Shown here: positions 35,162-43,987 of the stretch, in pieces | Layout of the letters: every line of letters starts with the position of its first letter | How positions within the stretch are numbered: position 1 is the stretch's first letter | NCBI GenBank assembly: GCA_031385445.1 | Contig: JANNBM010000024.1 | Location: 17,217 to 81,216 of the forward strand | Direction of reading: 5' to 3' | Origin: CAIYZT01 sp031385445 | Lineage (GTDB): Bacteria > Pseudomonadota > Alphaproteobacteria > Rhodobacterales > Rhodobacteraceae | DNA length: 64,000 nt | Made by a program: the position numbers and the translations under genes | The notes under the pieces: generated by a model | What the model was told of the DNA's origin: nothing | The model's input: only the letters and a program-made list of their open reading frames with translations | The model's database searches: none

Positions 35162-35446
35162 ATGAAACTTGACCTGACCTACCACGAGCAATTTCGTCCG
35201 ACTTTCCCCACGGGCGGAAAACCGAAAGTGGGCCTGCTGCCCGGATTGACCGCCCTCACGATCATGGGGTTGGTGGGTCTGCTTTCGGTCCTGCCCGCCA
35301 AAGCCTCGGTCTATCCCGGCTTTGGCTGGGTGGAGGCCACCGGAACCGTCGGCGCGCAGGCCGACAATCTGCGCACTGACGCCTGCAATATCGGCGCGGC
35401 GGTCGTCCAAGGCGTGGCGCCGATTTGCGTGATGATCCTGAGATAA
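35162..35446 (+). CDS. small single-pass membrane protein, unknown function
   Basis: The 94-residue protein has a basic-proline start, one hydrophobic helix (about 24-45: LPGLTALTIMGLVGLLSVLPA), then a short Gly/Ala-rich tail with two cysteines (DACNIG, APICVMILR). A strong ribosome site (AAGGAGG) precedes it, which supports real expression. No family is recognised. It is followed by rnhB on the same strand, about 55 bases on. Confidence 0.6.
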   Translation: MKLDLTYHEQFRPTFPTGGKPKVGLLPGLTALTIMGLVGLLSVLPAKASVYPGFGWVEATGTVGAQADNLRTDACNIGAAVVQGVAPICVMILR

Positions 35447-35500
35447 GATCCGCACTTGGCACTTGTCCGGCAGGTCCGCTCGGTGCAAAACCGCCGCACG

Positions 35501-36145
35501 ATGGCAGTCCCGAAACTCACCGCCGATTTCAGCTTTGAAACCGCCGCTTTCGCGCGGGGGTATCTGGTTGTCGCCGGGGTGGACGAGGTTGGCCGCGGAC
35601 CGCTTGCCGGGCCGGTCATGGCCGCCGCCGTCATTCTGAACCCCTCGTGCATCCCTCTCGGCCTCGCCGATTCCAAAACCCTGACAGCGGCCCGCCGCGA
35701 AAGCCTGTTCATCGAAATCTCGGCCACCGCGCAGATCTCGCTCGGCTCTGCTTCGGTCGAGGAAATTGACCAGCTGAACATCCTGCGCGCCAGCCATCTG
35801 GCGATGGAGCGCGCCGTTGCGGGCCTGCCCCGCGCGCCGGATCATTTGCTGATCGACGGGAACCTGATCCCGCAAGCCTTGCGCGGCCGCGCCGAAGCGA
35901 TCGTGAAGGGCGACGCCAAATCCCTGTCCATCGCCGCCGCCTCGATCATCGCCAAAGTCACGCGCGACCGGCTCATGGTGGATTTGGCGCAACAATACCC
36001 CGGTTACGGCTGGCAGGTGAACGCAGGCTATCCAACCCCGGCCCACCGCCAAGCGCTTCTAGATTTGGGCGTAACCGCCGTTCATAGACGTTCGTTTCGC
36101 CCCGTCCACAACATCTTGTATCAAGACAAATCTGTAAGTGGTTGA
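35501..36145 (+). CDS. rnhB: ribonuclease HII
   Basis: The 214-residue enzyme removes ribonucleotides from DNA. GVDEVGRGPLAGP carries the first two acidic metal ligands, LLIDGN and the later KVTRDRLM supply the others, and the PxADSK-type LADSKTL and the C-terminal RRSFRPVHN are diagnostic. The frame is open from 35456, but ATG 35501 (MAVPKLTADF) gives the normal length. Its stop overlaps the first GANTC site of the ccrM leader. The rnhB-ccrM adjacency is common in alphaproteobacteria. Confidence 0.95.
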   Translation: MAVPKLTADFSFETAAFARGYLVVAGVDEVGRGPLAGPVMAAAVILNPSCIPLGLADSKTLTAARRESLFIEISATAQISLGSASVEEIDQLNILRASHLAMERAVAGLPRAPDHLLIDGNLIPQALRGRAEAIVKGDAKSLSIAAASIIAKVTRDRLMVDLAQQYPGYGWQVNAGYPTPAHRQALLDLGVTAVHRRSFRPVHNILYQDKSVSG

Positions 36146-36182
36146 TTCAATAAAGAATTTGACGGCGAATCAGCAATGACTC
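36144..36182 (+). promoter_or_regulatory. three GANTC (CcrM) sites in the ccrM leader
   Basis: GATTC (36144-36148), GAATC (36167-36171) and GACTC (36178-36182) lie within 39 bases directly upstream of ccrM. These are recognition sites of the encoded methyltransferase. In Caulobacter, ccrM promoter activity depends on the methylation state of GANTC sites in its leader, so the same feedback is likely here. I did not find a CtrA-type TTAA-N7-TTAA box in this stretch. Confidence 0.75.
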
Positions 36183-36233
36183 ATTCTGCATCCCATGGAC
36201 GGCACACCAAGATGCCGCAGGACGAGGCAGAAT

Positions 36234-37358
36234 ATGGCGACCAAAACGACGATGGCAGAGGCGGTGACGCTTCCGCTGAACCAGATCCTTGCAGGCGATT
36301 GCATCGCGGTGATGAACGCGCTTCCGGCGGGGTCTGTGGATCTTATCTTTGCCGACCCGCCCTATAATCTGCAATTGAAGGGCGATCTTCACCGCCCCGA
36401 CAATTCCAAGGTGGATGCGGTCGATGATCATTGGGACCAGTTTTCCAGCTTCGCCGCCTATGACAAATTCACCACCGAATGGCTGGCCGCTGCCAAGCGC
36501 CTCTTGAAACCCAACGGCGCGCTTTGGGTGATCGGCAGCTATCACAACATCTTTCGCGTTGGCGCCGCGCTGCAGGATCACGGCTTTTGGGTGCTGAACG
36601 ATGTCATCTGGCGCAAATCGAACCCGATGCCGAATTTTCGCGGCAAACGGCTGACCAACGCCCATGAAACGCTGATCTGGGCCAGCCGGGATGAAAATGC
36701 GAAATACACCTTCAATTATGAAGCGTTGAAGGAGTTGAACGACGGTGTGCAAATGCGCTCTGATTGGGTGCTGCCACTTTGCACCGGGCATGAACGGCTG
36801 AAGGATGAACACGGCGACAAAGCCCATCCGACACAAAAGCCCGAAAGCCTGCTGCACCGCATCATCATGGCCACCACCAATGTGGGCGATGTGATTTTGG
36901 ACCCGTTCTTTGGCACCGGCACCACCGGCGCCGTGGCCAAGATGCTGGGCCGCGATTTCATCGGGATCGAGCGGGAAGAAGCCTACCGCAGCGCTGCCGC
37001 GCAGCGCCTTGCCCGCGTGCGCCGCTTTGATGCCTCCGCGCTGGAAGTCACCGGATCAAAACGCAGCGAGCCGCGCGTGCCGTTCGGGCAAGTCGTGGAA
37101 CGCGGCATGCTGCGGCCCGGCGAAGAGCTGTTTTCCATTGGCAACCGGTTCAAGGTCAAGGTCCGTGCCGATGGCACCTTGATCGGCAATGACGTGAAAG
37201 GCTCGATCCATCAGGTCGGTGCCGCGCTGGAAGGTGCGCCGTCCTGCAACGGCTGGACCTATTGGCATTTCAAACGGGACGGAAAAATGGTGCCGATCGA
37301 CCTTTTGCGCCAACAGATCCGCGCCGAAATGGAAGCGGACGGCGCCAAACCGCACTAG
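36234..37358 (+). CDS. ccrM: CcrM-type adenine-N6 DNA methyltransferase (GANTC)
   Basis: The 374-residue beta-class methyltransferase transfers a methyl group from SAM to adenine in GANTC, marking replication state in alphaproteobacteria. The catalytic DPPYNLQLKG (41-50) precedes HRPDNSKVDAVDDHWDQF, and the SAM site FFGTGTTGAVA lies in the second half. The C-terminal domain (VKVRADGTLIGNDVKGSIHQVGA...) is the CcrM-specific DNA-reading tail. ATG 36195 is in frame, but GAGG eight bases before ATG 36234 supports the shorter form. A UUCG terminator follows. Confidence 0.95.
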   Translation: MATKTTMAEAVTLPLNQILAGDCIAVMNALPAGSVDLIFADPPYNLQLKGDLHRPDNSKVDAVDDHWDQFSSFAAYDKFTTEWLAAAKRLLKPNGALWVIGSYHNIFRVGAALQDHGFWVLNDVIWRKSNPMPNFRGKRLTNAHETLIWASRDENAKYTFNYEALKELNDGVQMRSDWVLPLCTGHERLKDEHGDKAHPTQKPESLLHRIIMATTNVGDVILDPFFGTGTTGAVAKMLGRDFIGIEREEAYRSAAAQRLARVRRFDASALEVTGSKRSEPRVPFGQVVERGMLRPGEELFSIGNRFKVKVRADGTLIGNDVKGSIHQVGAALEGAPSCNGWTYWHFKRDGKMVPIDLLRQQIRAEMEADGAKPH

Positions 37359-37408
37359 CCCCCCCCTTCAAAGTTTACGCCGTGCCATGGTCCGCCTGCG
37401 GCACCACT

Positions 37409-37439
37409 GCCCCGCCATGTTCGCATGGCGGGGCCTTTT
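37409..37439 (+). terminator. rho-independent terminator after ccrM
   Basis: GCCCCGCCATG and CATGGCGGGGC form a perfect 11-bp stem closed by a TTCG tetraloop, followed by CTTTT. This is a textbook terminator, 50 bases after the ccrM stop. Confidence 0.92.
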
Positions 37440-37509
37440 CGCATACCCCCCCTTTTCCTTGCCCGATCTCGGCCGTTTGGACTCTGTTGCAAGGCCCGGC
37501 ACTTAACCC

Positions 37510-38403
37510 ATGACAAACGGCCTTGTTTTCCATCCACTTTACCTGCGGCACAACACCGGCAACGCCGCGATGTCTATCCGTCCCGCCTGTCGGTCCAACC
37601 GGGCGAGCAAGCCGAAAACCCGGAAACCAAGCGCCGGATGAAAAATCTGCTCGGCGTTTCGGGCCTGTCGCACCGTCTGATCGCCCTCAAACTCCGCCCC
37701 GCCACCGAAGAACTCGCCCGCTTTCGCGCCCGCGCCCAGATCGCCCAGATCAAGGCGATGAGCGATAATGGCGGCGATGCCAGCGCGTTGCCCCCCCTTT
37801 GGCGCGATTGTGGCGACAGGGGCGGCGCGGCGCTGTCACCAACGCCTTCGCGCTGATCCGCCCGCCCGGCCATCACGCGCTTGTCGATCTGGGCATGGGG
37901 TTTTGCCTCTTTGCCAACGCAGTGATCGCCGTCCATGACGGCCGCGCGGTCCACGGCCTTGGCCGTTTCGCCGGCGTCAATCGGGATGATCACCGCGGCA
38001 ACGAAACGCAAGCCGCGTTCCATGACAATCCCCAAACCCTGACCATTTCGCGGTACGGCGACACGCTGCTTCCCGCCAACTTCGGCAGATTGGCCGAGCG
38101 CGGCACGGGCGCAGGGACCGCTGCAACCTGCACATCCCCCTTCCCCCCCCCGGCAGCGGCGACGCCGCTTTTCTGAAGGCGATCCGCCGCGTGGTTCAGT
38201 CTGCAGGGCGGATCATGATGACCCACGAGGGCGCCTTTCCGGCGCAATACATGCCCAATTGCGGGCTGGCCGTGCTGGACACCTCAGCGGCATTTCCAGC
38301 GGCGTCGCGGGCCCGTTTACAGATCTGCGGCTGGACCATAGCTATCAGGCCCGGCAACCTTTTCGATCAGCGGTGATCAATGCGGCGGCGGAAACGGTGG
38401 CGG
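37510..38403 (+). pseudogene. decayed histone-deacetylase-family (acetylpolyamine amidohydrolase-like) gene
   Basis: Fragments of one protein family occur in order but in different frames: GLVFHPLYLRHNTG at the start, then ENPETKRRMKNLLGVSGL, then NAFALIRPPGHHA and GMGFCLFANAVIAVHD, then HRGNETQAAFHDNPQTLTIS. IMMTHEGAFPAQYMP and GLAVLD close the series. These match the class II HDAC-like hydrolases that remove acetyl groups from polyamines or other amides. At least four frame changes and the loss of the region before MMTHEG (which should carry a catalytic Asp) show it is dead. C and G runs (for example 37792-37799 and 38140s) may be the sites of slippage. Confidence 0.88.
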
Positions 38404-38474
38404 GTGGGGGGCAGGGCGGCACTGGGGCCTGACTTCAAGCGGAAAGCCTTGGCACTGCCGAGCATCACCGCGCC

Positions 38475-38954
38475 TCAGCCCCTCCGCGCGGCTTCGATGG
38501 TGGCCACGTCGATCTTGCCCATCTGCATCATCGCCGCAAAGGCGCGGGCCGCCTGATCGCCGCCTGCCGCCATGGCCTCCGACAAAGTGCGCGGCGTGAT
38601 CTGCCAGGATACGCCCCACTTGTCCTTGCACCAGCCGCAGAAGCTTTCCATCCCGCCATTGCCAACGATCGCATTCCAGTACCGGTCTGTTTCCGCTTGA
38701 TCCTCCGTCATGATCTGAAAAGAAAACGCCTCACTTTGCTTAAAAGCCGACCCGCCGTTCAGCCCAAGACAGGCCACGCCGCAAACCGTAAATTCCACGG
38801 TCAAAACCGCGCCTTCCTTGCTGGATGGATTGTCGAGCGGCGCCCGCATCACCGCGCCGACCGCGCTTTGCGGGAACACTTGCGCATAAAACCGCGCTGC
38901 CGCCTCGGCCTCGGTGTCATACCAGATGCAAATCGTATTTTTCGCAGAAGCCAT
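38475..38954 (-). CDS. PhnB-like VOC family protein
   Basis: This 159-residue VOC-fold protein matches the PhnB/3-demethylubiquinone-methyltransferase-like group: ICIWYDTEAEAAARFYAQVFP at the start, GVACLGLNGGSAFKQSEAFSFQI in the middle, then CGWCKDKWGVSWQITP and a C-terminal RAFAAMMQMGKIDVATIEAA. The function of the group is undefined. GGAGGGGG precedes ATG 38954. It reads toward the pseudogene. Confidence 0.85.
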   Translation of the reverse strand: MASAKNTICIWYDTEAEAAARFYAQVFPQSAVGAVMRAPLDNPSSKEGAVLTVEFTVCGVACLGLNGGSAFKQSEAFSFQIMTEDQAETDRYWNAIVGNGGMESFCGWCKDKWGVSWQITPRTLSEAMAAGGDQAARAFAAMMQMGKIDVATIEAARRG

Positions 38955-39103
38955 CTTGCCCCCTCCCGACATGCGCCGCACAAGACGCGCGCTCGCTACA
39001 ACCCGCAGGCCATCCCACGACTGGTGGGAGTGCGCCCGATCACTTTGGGGCGTTTTTTGTCCGTGTGTTTTGGATCCGCATCATGGCGCGCCTCTCGCCC
39101 TCT

Positions 39104-39379
39104 TCAGTCGTTGATGTCCTTGTGCCAGATCTTCACCTGCCCCTCGCGCACCCCCATGAACCGCCGCAGGCACAGCCAGGCCAGAACCGAGATCACTGCG
39201 AAGACCATCAGCATCGCCGGCGGTCCGCCGATCAGCACGCCAACGCCGATCAGAATCCCGATGCAAACCGCGCCGATAGCGAAGCCCAAAAAGATGAATC
39301 CCGGCACCAACACTTCCAAAACGCCAAGCGCAAAGCCCGCGACGATCCAGACCCACCAAAGATCAAACATGGCCATCAT
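39104..39379 (-). CDS. short NfeD-like membrane protein
   Basis: The 91-residue protein has two to three membrane helices (WWVWIVAGFALGVLEVLVPGF, FAIGAVCIGILIGVGVLI, MLMVFAVISVLAWLCL) and ends in a polar tail without the OB-fold of long NfeD proteins. Short NfeD proteins pair with SPFH proteins in membrane microdomain quality control. Its start overlaps the stop of the upstream SPFH gene by 4 bases, the usual operon order. Confidence 0.85.
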   Translation of the reverse strand: MMAMFDLWWVWIVAGFALGVLEVLVPGFIFLGFAIGAVCIGILIGVGVLIGGPPAMLMVFAVISVLAWLCLRRFMGVREGQVKIWHKDIND

Positions 39380-40257
39380 CCCCGCCCTTTGAGCATCTTG
39401 AACGCGTCGCCAAACGCTTCAAGCGCTTGCGTCGGCACCAGGATCATCTGCTTGCCGTCGCCCGACCCCACCTTGGTCAGCGCCTCAACCTGCTTCAGCG
39501 CCAACTGGTATTGCACCGCTTCAATCCCGCTCGCCTGAATGGCCGCCGCAATCGCCGTGGTGGCGTAGGCCTCGGCGTCCGCCGTGATCCGCTTGGCCTT
39601 GGCCTGCTGCTCGGCCGCGTACAGATCAGCGTCCGCCGACAGCTCCACCGATCGCCGATTGCCCTCCGCCTCCGTCACCTGCGCCCGACGCGCCCGCTCG
39701 GCATTCAGCTGCTGCAGCATCGCCATCCGGGTCTGCTCGTCCAGCGATACATCCAGCAGTTCCGCCCGCGTCACCTCGATCCCCCAGTCCTCGACCATCA
39801 CCGCAACCTGCTCGCGCACCTTGAAGATCAGCTCGGTCCGGTTCGACTGCACCTGATCCAGCTCCAGCTTGCCAATCTCAGACCGCACGATCCCTGCCAC
39901 CGTCGTCGCGATCGCGCCGTCGACTTCGCGGATCCGGTACACCGTCTTTTCCGGCTCGATGATGCGGTAAAACACGCTCGTCTCGACCTTCACCAGCACG
40001 TTATCGGCCGTAATCGCGTCTTGATGCGCGTTCGGCAACTGGCGTTCTAGCACGGAAATCTTGTGCCGGACCCGGTCCAGAAACGGCACGATAAAGTTGA
40101 TCCCCGGCCCAAGAACCGACCGCAGCCGCCCAAACCGTTCGACCACAAACTTCTCGGACTGCGGCACGATCCGCACCCCCAGGAAAATGCACAAAATGAT
40201 AAAGGCCGCGATGGCCAAAAAGACTGCGTTCCCGCCCATGATCTGTCCAATCGTCAT
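39376..40257 (-). CDS. SPFH/Band-7 stomatin-like protein
   Basis: The 293-residue protein has an N-terminal membrane anchor (NAVFLAIAAFIILCIFLGV), the stomatin core (RIVPQSEKFVVERFGRL...GINFIVPFLDRV and VRSEIGKLELDQV) and a long Ala/Glu/Arg coiled-coil (ARRAQVTEAEGNRRSVELSADADLYAAEQQ). It would oligomerise at the membrane with the short NfeD-type partner. The frame is open to 40749, but GGAGGG before ATG 40257 and the membrane anchor set the start. Confidence 0.93.
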   Translation of the reverse strand: MTIGQIMGGNAVFLAIAAFIILCIFLGVRIVPQSEKFVVERFGRLRSVLGPGINFIVPFLDRVRHKISVLERQLPNAHQDAITADNVLVKVETSVFYRIIEPEKTVYRIREVDGAIATTVAGIVRSEIGKLELDQVQSNRTELIFKVREQVAVMVEDWGIEVTRAELLDVSLDEQTRMAMLQQLNAERARRAQVTEAEGNRRSVELSADADLYAAEQQAKAKRITADAEAYATTAIAAAIQASGIEAVQYQLALKQVEALTKVGSGDGKQMILVPTQALEAFGDAFKMLKGRG

Positions 40258-40483
40258 CGCAAACCCTCCGTCAAAATCCCTCTTGTAACATGGCCCCTCC
40301 CTGCCGCGTTCGCAAGCCCAACGCGCCGAGCCCCCCCAACCCCCACCCCCGAGTGCCGACGGGTGCGGCAATCCTTCATCGCCGTTGCACCCAAAGCCTG
40401 AAGTGCGCGGCCTCTGCCCGATTGCGCTGCGCCGTGCGTGCGGGTATTTTGCGGCAGGGATGAAGTTTGAAGAGAGCGGGCAG

Positions 40484-41230
40484 ATGTTAGACTGGTCCAC
40501 CGCAGCCCCCGCTATTGGTGCTGCATTTCTGGCATCCGTGGTCGAAGTGGTGGAGGCGTTTACCATCGTGCTCGTCGTTGCCACCCTGCGCGGCTGGCGT
40601 CCGGCGATCGTGGGAACCGGGGCCGCGCTGGCAACGCTTACTGCGGTGGTCGTCGTCCTTGGGCCGCTGATGAACCGGGTGCCAGTGCCGGTTTTGCAAC
40701 TTTTTATCGGGGTGCTTTCGCTTTTATTCGGCATCGGCTGGCTGCGCAAGGCGGCGCTGCGGGCGGGGGGTGTTTTGCCGCTGCATGACGAAGACGCGGC
40801 TTTTGCCAGACAAAGCGCGCTGTTGGGCGCCGAGGTTCAGCGGGCGAAGGCCGCGCAGGATTGGATCGCCGGGATAGCAGCCTTCAAGGCGGTGCTGCTG
40901 GAGGGGCTGGAGGTGGTCTTTATCGTCATCGCGGTGGGCGCGGGCCGGGGCATGCTGGTGCCGGCCAGCCTTGGGGCGCTTGCCGCCTGCGCGCTGGTGC
41001 TGGGGATCGGGGCAGCGGCGCACCGGCCCTTGTCGCGGGTGCCCGAGAACCGCTTGAAATTCGCGGTTGGCGTCATGCTGTCGTCGTTTGGCGTGTTCTG
41101 GACCGGCGAGGGGCTTGGCGTGGCGTGGCCGGGGCAGGATCTGGCGCTGCTGGTCTTTGCCGCGCTGTTCCTGGGTGCGGGTCTGGTGGCCGCACGCATG
41201 GTGCGGCCAGACGTGGAGGCGTTTACATGA
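40484..41230 (+). CDS. uncharacterised COG4280-like polytopic membrane protein
   Basis: The 248-residue protein has about seven membrane helices. Two intramembrane acidic motifs, ASVVEVVEAFTIVLVV and AVLLEGLEVVFIVIAV, stand in equivalent places of two halves and recall the REGLE motifs of FTR1 iron permeases, though identity to FTR1 is not claimed. Start ATG 40484 (MLDWST) suits the family; ATG 40460 is in frame. It overlaps in ATGA a gene for an 80-residue membrane protein, so the two may form one complex. The transported ion, if any, is unknown. Confidence 0.75.
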   Translation: MLDWSTAAPAIGAAFLASVVEVVEAFTIVLVVATLRGWRPAIVGTGAALATLTAVVVVLGPLMNRVPVPVLQLFIGVLSLLFGIGWLRKAALRAGGVLPLHDEDAAFARQSALLGAEVQRAKAAQDWIAGIAAFKAVLLEGLEVVFIVIAVGAGRGMLVPASLGALAACALVLGIGAAAHRPLSRVPENRLKFAVGVMLSSFGVFWTGEGLGVAWPGQDLALLVFAALFLGAGLVAARMVRPDVEAFT

Positions 41231-41469
41231 GCATTTCAAAGGATATCTGGGGCGAGTTGACCAAGATGTTTGTCAGCGACGCGCGCGTGACGGGCTTCAT
41301 TCTGGCCTTGGTGGCGGTGACGGCGGCACTATGTTTTGGCACCGACCTGCCGCCCTTGTTCGCCGGGGCGTTTCTGCTGTGCGGCAGTCTGTCTATTCTT
41401 GTCCTTGGCGTGCGCGCCGAGGCGCGTCGCCGTTTGGCGGCAAAGGGCAGAGCCCCGGATAAAATCTGA
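41227..41469 (+). CDS. 80-residue membrane protein coupled to the COG4280-like gene
   Basis: A start ATG overlaps the upstream stop as ATGA. The protein has two predicted membrane helices (VTGFILALVAVTAALCFG and LFAGAFLLCGSLSILVLGV) between an amphipathic start (MSISKDIWGELTKMFVSD) and a basic tail (EARRRLAAKGRAPDKI). No family is recognised. Position and coupling suggest an accessory subunit of the larger membrane protein. Confidence 0.68.
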   Translation: MSISKDIWGELTKMFVSDARVTGFILALVAVTAALCFGTDLPPLFAGAFLLCGSLSILVLGVRAEARRRLAAKGRAPDKI

Positions 41470-41559
41470 GCGAGCCTGCGGCGCAGATCTTGTCGCCAAC
41501 GGAATCGTTTTGTCGCCTATAAGCCTGCGGTCGCTGCGGCCATAAGTCAAAGCTGGCCC

Positions 41560-42789
41560 ATGGCCCTTCGGTACATCCCCACGCATTTGCGGCATTCCGG
41601 CTCGCCGAAACTGCAGCATTTTGCTTTGCTAGCGGGGCTGGAGGCGGCGGTGCGCGGCACGCTGATCTCGACCATTCCCATCGCGGTTTATGATGCGTTC
41701 GGGTCGGCGAAAAACCTGTCGACGGTGTATTTCATCGCAGGAGTGGTGACGCTGTTCTGGGGGCTGATGGTGCCCCGGCTGACGCAGATTTGGCCGCGGC
41801 GCTGGGTCTATTCGGCGGGCTGCGGGCTTTACCTGGTGTCGATGTCCCTGTTTATCGTCGGAACGCCGCTGAGCGTGCAGATCGGTATTCTGGTGATGGG
41901 GATGGCGACGGTCACCTGTTTTGTGTGTTTCAACGCCTATGTGCTGGATTATGTGCCGCGCGTTGATCTGGGCCGCTCGCAAAGCCTGACGATGGTTTAC
42001 GCCGCCGCACCTTGGGCTATCGGGCCGTTGTCGGGGGTATGGCTGCGCGGGCATTGGGCACCGCTGCCGTTTTTGGTGGCGGGGGCCTTTGCGATTTTGC
42101 AGGTCTCGGTTTTTCTGTATCTTCGGCTTGGCAATGGCCGCCAGATCACCAAGGCCAAGGGGCCGGCGGTTAACCCGCTTGCCTATTTGGGCCGGTTTTT
42201 CCGGCAGCCGAGGCTGATTGCGGGTTGGCTTTACGCGGTGATCCGCAGCTGCGGCTGGTGGGTTTACGTGGTGTATGTGCCGATTTTCTGTATCGAAAAC
42301 GGACTTGGCCACACGCTTGGTGGGGTGATGCTGTCCACCACCAACGCCACCTTGCTGTTGTCGCCGTTCATGGCGGCATGGGTGCGTAAGGTGTCGGTGC
42401 GGGTCGCGGTCCGCAGTTCGGTGGCCTATTGCGCAGTGTTCTTCATCGGCGCGACGCTGGTTTCGCACTGGCCCATCGCGGCGGTTGTGCTGCTTTACAT
42501 CGGATCTTTCGGCCTGGTGATGCTTGACGTCGTGGGCGGTCTGCCGTTCATGATGTCGGTCAAACCGTCCGAGCGGGCCGAGATGGCGGCGGTTTATTCC
42601 AGCTTTCGCGATGTCTCGGGCATTGCCACGCCGGGGGCGGCGTGGCTGGTGCTTTGGGTGGCGCCCGTTGGTGCGATCTTTGCCGCATCCGGTGCGGCCT
42701 TTGCCGGGGCTTTTGTGATGGCAGGCGCGCTGCACCACCGGCTCGGGGCGCAGCGCCCGTCGCGCGGCGGTGATCAGGCCCAGACGTAG
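41560..42789 (+). CDS. major facilitator superfamily transporter
   Basis: The 409-residue protein has about 12 hydrophobic helices and the MFS-type loops (MVPRLTQIWPRRWVY, SLTMVYAAAPWAIGPLSGVWLRG, and in the second half MAAWVRKVSVRV). It cannot be assigned to a substrate. The ribosome site is weak (AAAGC about 10 bases before). Its stop overlaps the convergent reductase gene by 16 bases. Confidence 0.83.
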   Translation: MALRYIPTHLRHSGSPKLQHFALLAGLEAAVRGTLISTIPIAVYDAFGSAKNLSTVYFIAGVVTLFWGLMVPRLTQIWPRRWVYSAGCGLYLVSMSLFIVGTPLSVQIGILVMGMATVTCFVCFNAYVLDYVPRVDLGRSQSLTMVYAAAPWAIGPLSGVWLRGHWAPLPFLVAGAFAILQVSVFLYLRLGNGRQITKAKGPAVNPLAYLGRFFRQPRLIAGWLYAVIRSCGWWVYVVYVPIFCIENGLGHTLGGVMLSTTNATLLLSPFMAAWVRKVSVRVAVRSSVAYCAVFFIGATLVSHWPIAAVVLLYIGSFGLVMLDVVGGLPFMMSVKPSERAEMAAVYSSFRDVSGIATPGAAWLVLWVAPVGAIFAASGAAFAGAFVMAGALHHRLGAQRPSRGGDQAQT

Positions 42790-43787
42790 CCGCCCTTGAC
42801 CAGCCAGGCCGCGGTGATTTTCAGCGCCTCTTCAGGAGGTGTAAAGGCCATACCCATCCCGGTCACGGCGCGGGTGTTCAGGACGGTGTGGGTCTTGTTC
42901 AAGGATGGCAACACAGAGCGCAGCCCGCTATCAAACAGCGCGAAGGCGTGCAGCAGAAACGCCGGGGCGGCCCGCGTCGGAATGCGGCGGACCGGATAGG
43001 CGGCCTTCAGCAGCTGACCCATCTGCACCATCGACATCGACCCTGCAACCGCCGCAAAACGCTTGCCCGCCGTGCCTGCGTTCTGCACGGCGCGCAGGTG
43101 CATCGTGGCCACATCGGCCACATCGACCACCGAAAAATCGATCATCGGCAGCATCGGATCGCGCCCCTTCATCACCCGCTGCACCAACGCGACCGAAGAG
43201 CCAAAGGTCGCGTCCAGTGGCGCACCCAGAACCAGACCGGGGTTGATCGTCGTCAGGTCCAGCCCGTTTTCCTTGGCAAAGTCCCAAGCGGCACGTTCGG
43301 CCAGAATCTTTGACTTGGAATAGGCACTGGTGGTCGGCAGGGTTGCATCGGCCCAGGATGCCTCGTCAAAGGTGCCGGAGCGTTCGGAAGCGATGATCGC
43401 GGCGGAAGAGGAGGTCAGCACGACGCGGGTGATCCGGGCGGCATGGGCGGCACGAAGCGCGCGCAGGGTGCCACCCACGGCGGGGCCGATCAGCAAGTTT
43501 TCGTCCTTTGGCTGGGCCAGCGGAAAAGGCGAGGCGGTGTGCACCAGAATATCCGCGCCCTGCATCGCCTCCGTCCAGCCCGCATCCGCATCCAGATCGG
43601 CCTGCGCAAAGCTAAGCCGCGCCATCGCCGCCGCGTCCAGATGCGGCGCAAGCGCGCGGCGCACCTCGTCGCCCCGGTCCAATCGGCGAACCGTGCCGCG
43701 CAGGATGTACCCCTCGCGCAGCAGGGCAAGGGCCACATGTTTGGCGATAAAGCCCGAGATTCCGGTCAGAACGATGGTCTGGGACAT
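42774..43787 (-). CDS. NAD(P)-dependent extended SDR (dihydroflavonol-reductase-like)
   Basis: The 337-residue protein has the glycine motif VLTGISGFIAKHVALALL (residues 5-22, a TGxxGxxA variant), LTSSSAAII and the active-site YSKSKILAE (Tyr-x3-Lys). The closest familiar group is the dihydroflavonol-4-reductase/aldehyde reductase family, which reduces small carbonyls. The C-terminal part is generic, so the substrate remains unknown. It is convergent with the MFS gene and has no ribosome site stronger than AGCGGCATCC-like purines. Confidence 0.82.
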   Translation of the reverse strand: MSQTIVLTGISGFIAKHVALALLREGYILRGTVRRLDRGDEVRRALAPHLDAAAMARLSFAQADLDADAGWTEAMQGADILVHTASPFPLAQPKDENLLIGPAVGGTLRALRAAHAARITRVVLTSSSAAIIASERSGTFDEASWADATLPTTSAYSKSKILAERAAWDFAKENGLDLTTINPGLVLGAPLDATFGSSVALVQRVMKGRDPMLPMIDFSVVDVADVATMHLRAVQNAGTAGKRFAAVAGSMSMVQMGQLLKAAYPVRRIPTRAAPAFLLHAFALFDSGLRSVLPSLNKTHTVLNTRAVTGMGMAFTPPEEALKITAAWLVKGGYVWA

Positions 43788-43987
43788 GGGATGCCGCTCC
43801 TCAACGCGTTTTCAACCGGCAGGATAGTCGCAATTTCATGGGGTGAAAGGGCCAAAGGGGCAAAGATGTCGGGAATGGTGGTGTTGCGGGGTCCGGCAAA
43901 CCGAAAAGGCGCAGGTTTTGCGTTGGGGCCGGGATTTTGCGCCGGATTGGGGATGCAGCGCGGCGCGGGGCGCGGTAAAAGGCCGGG

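Noticed and set aside
36146..36233. CtrA binding site in the ccrM leader
   Set aside because: No TTAA-N7-TTAA arrangement is present; only GANTC sites were found.
37359..37509. Small protein gene between ccrM and the HDAC pseudogene
   Set aside because: The open frames here are short, lack ribosome sites and cross the perfect terminator stem at 37409-37439.
42774..42789. Frameshift or fusion at the MFS/reductase junction
   Set aside because: Both genes end in complete family C-termini; a 16-base convergent overlap is enough to explain the junction.
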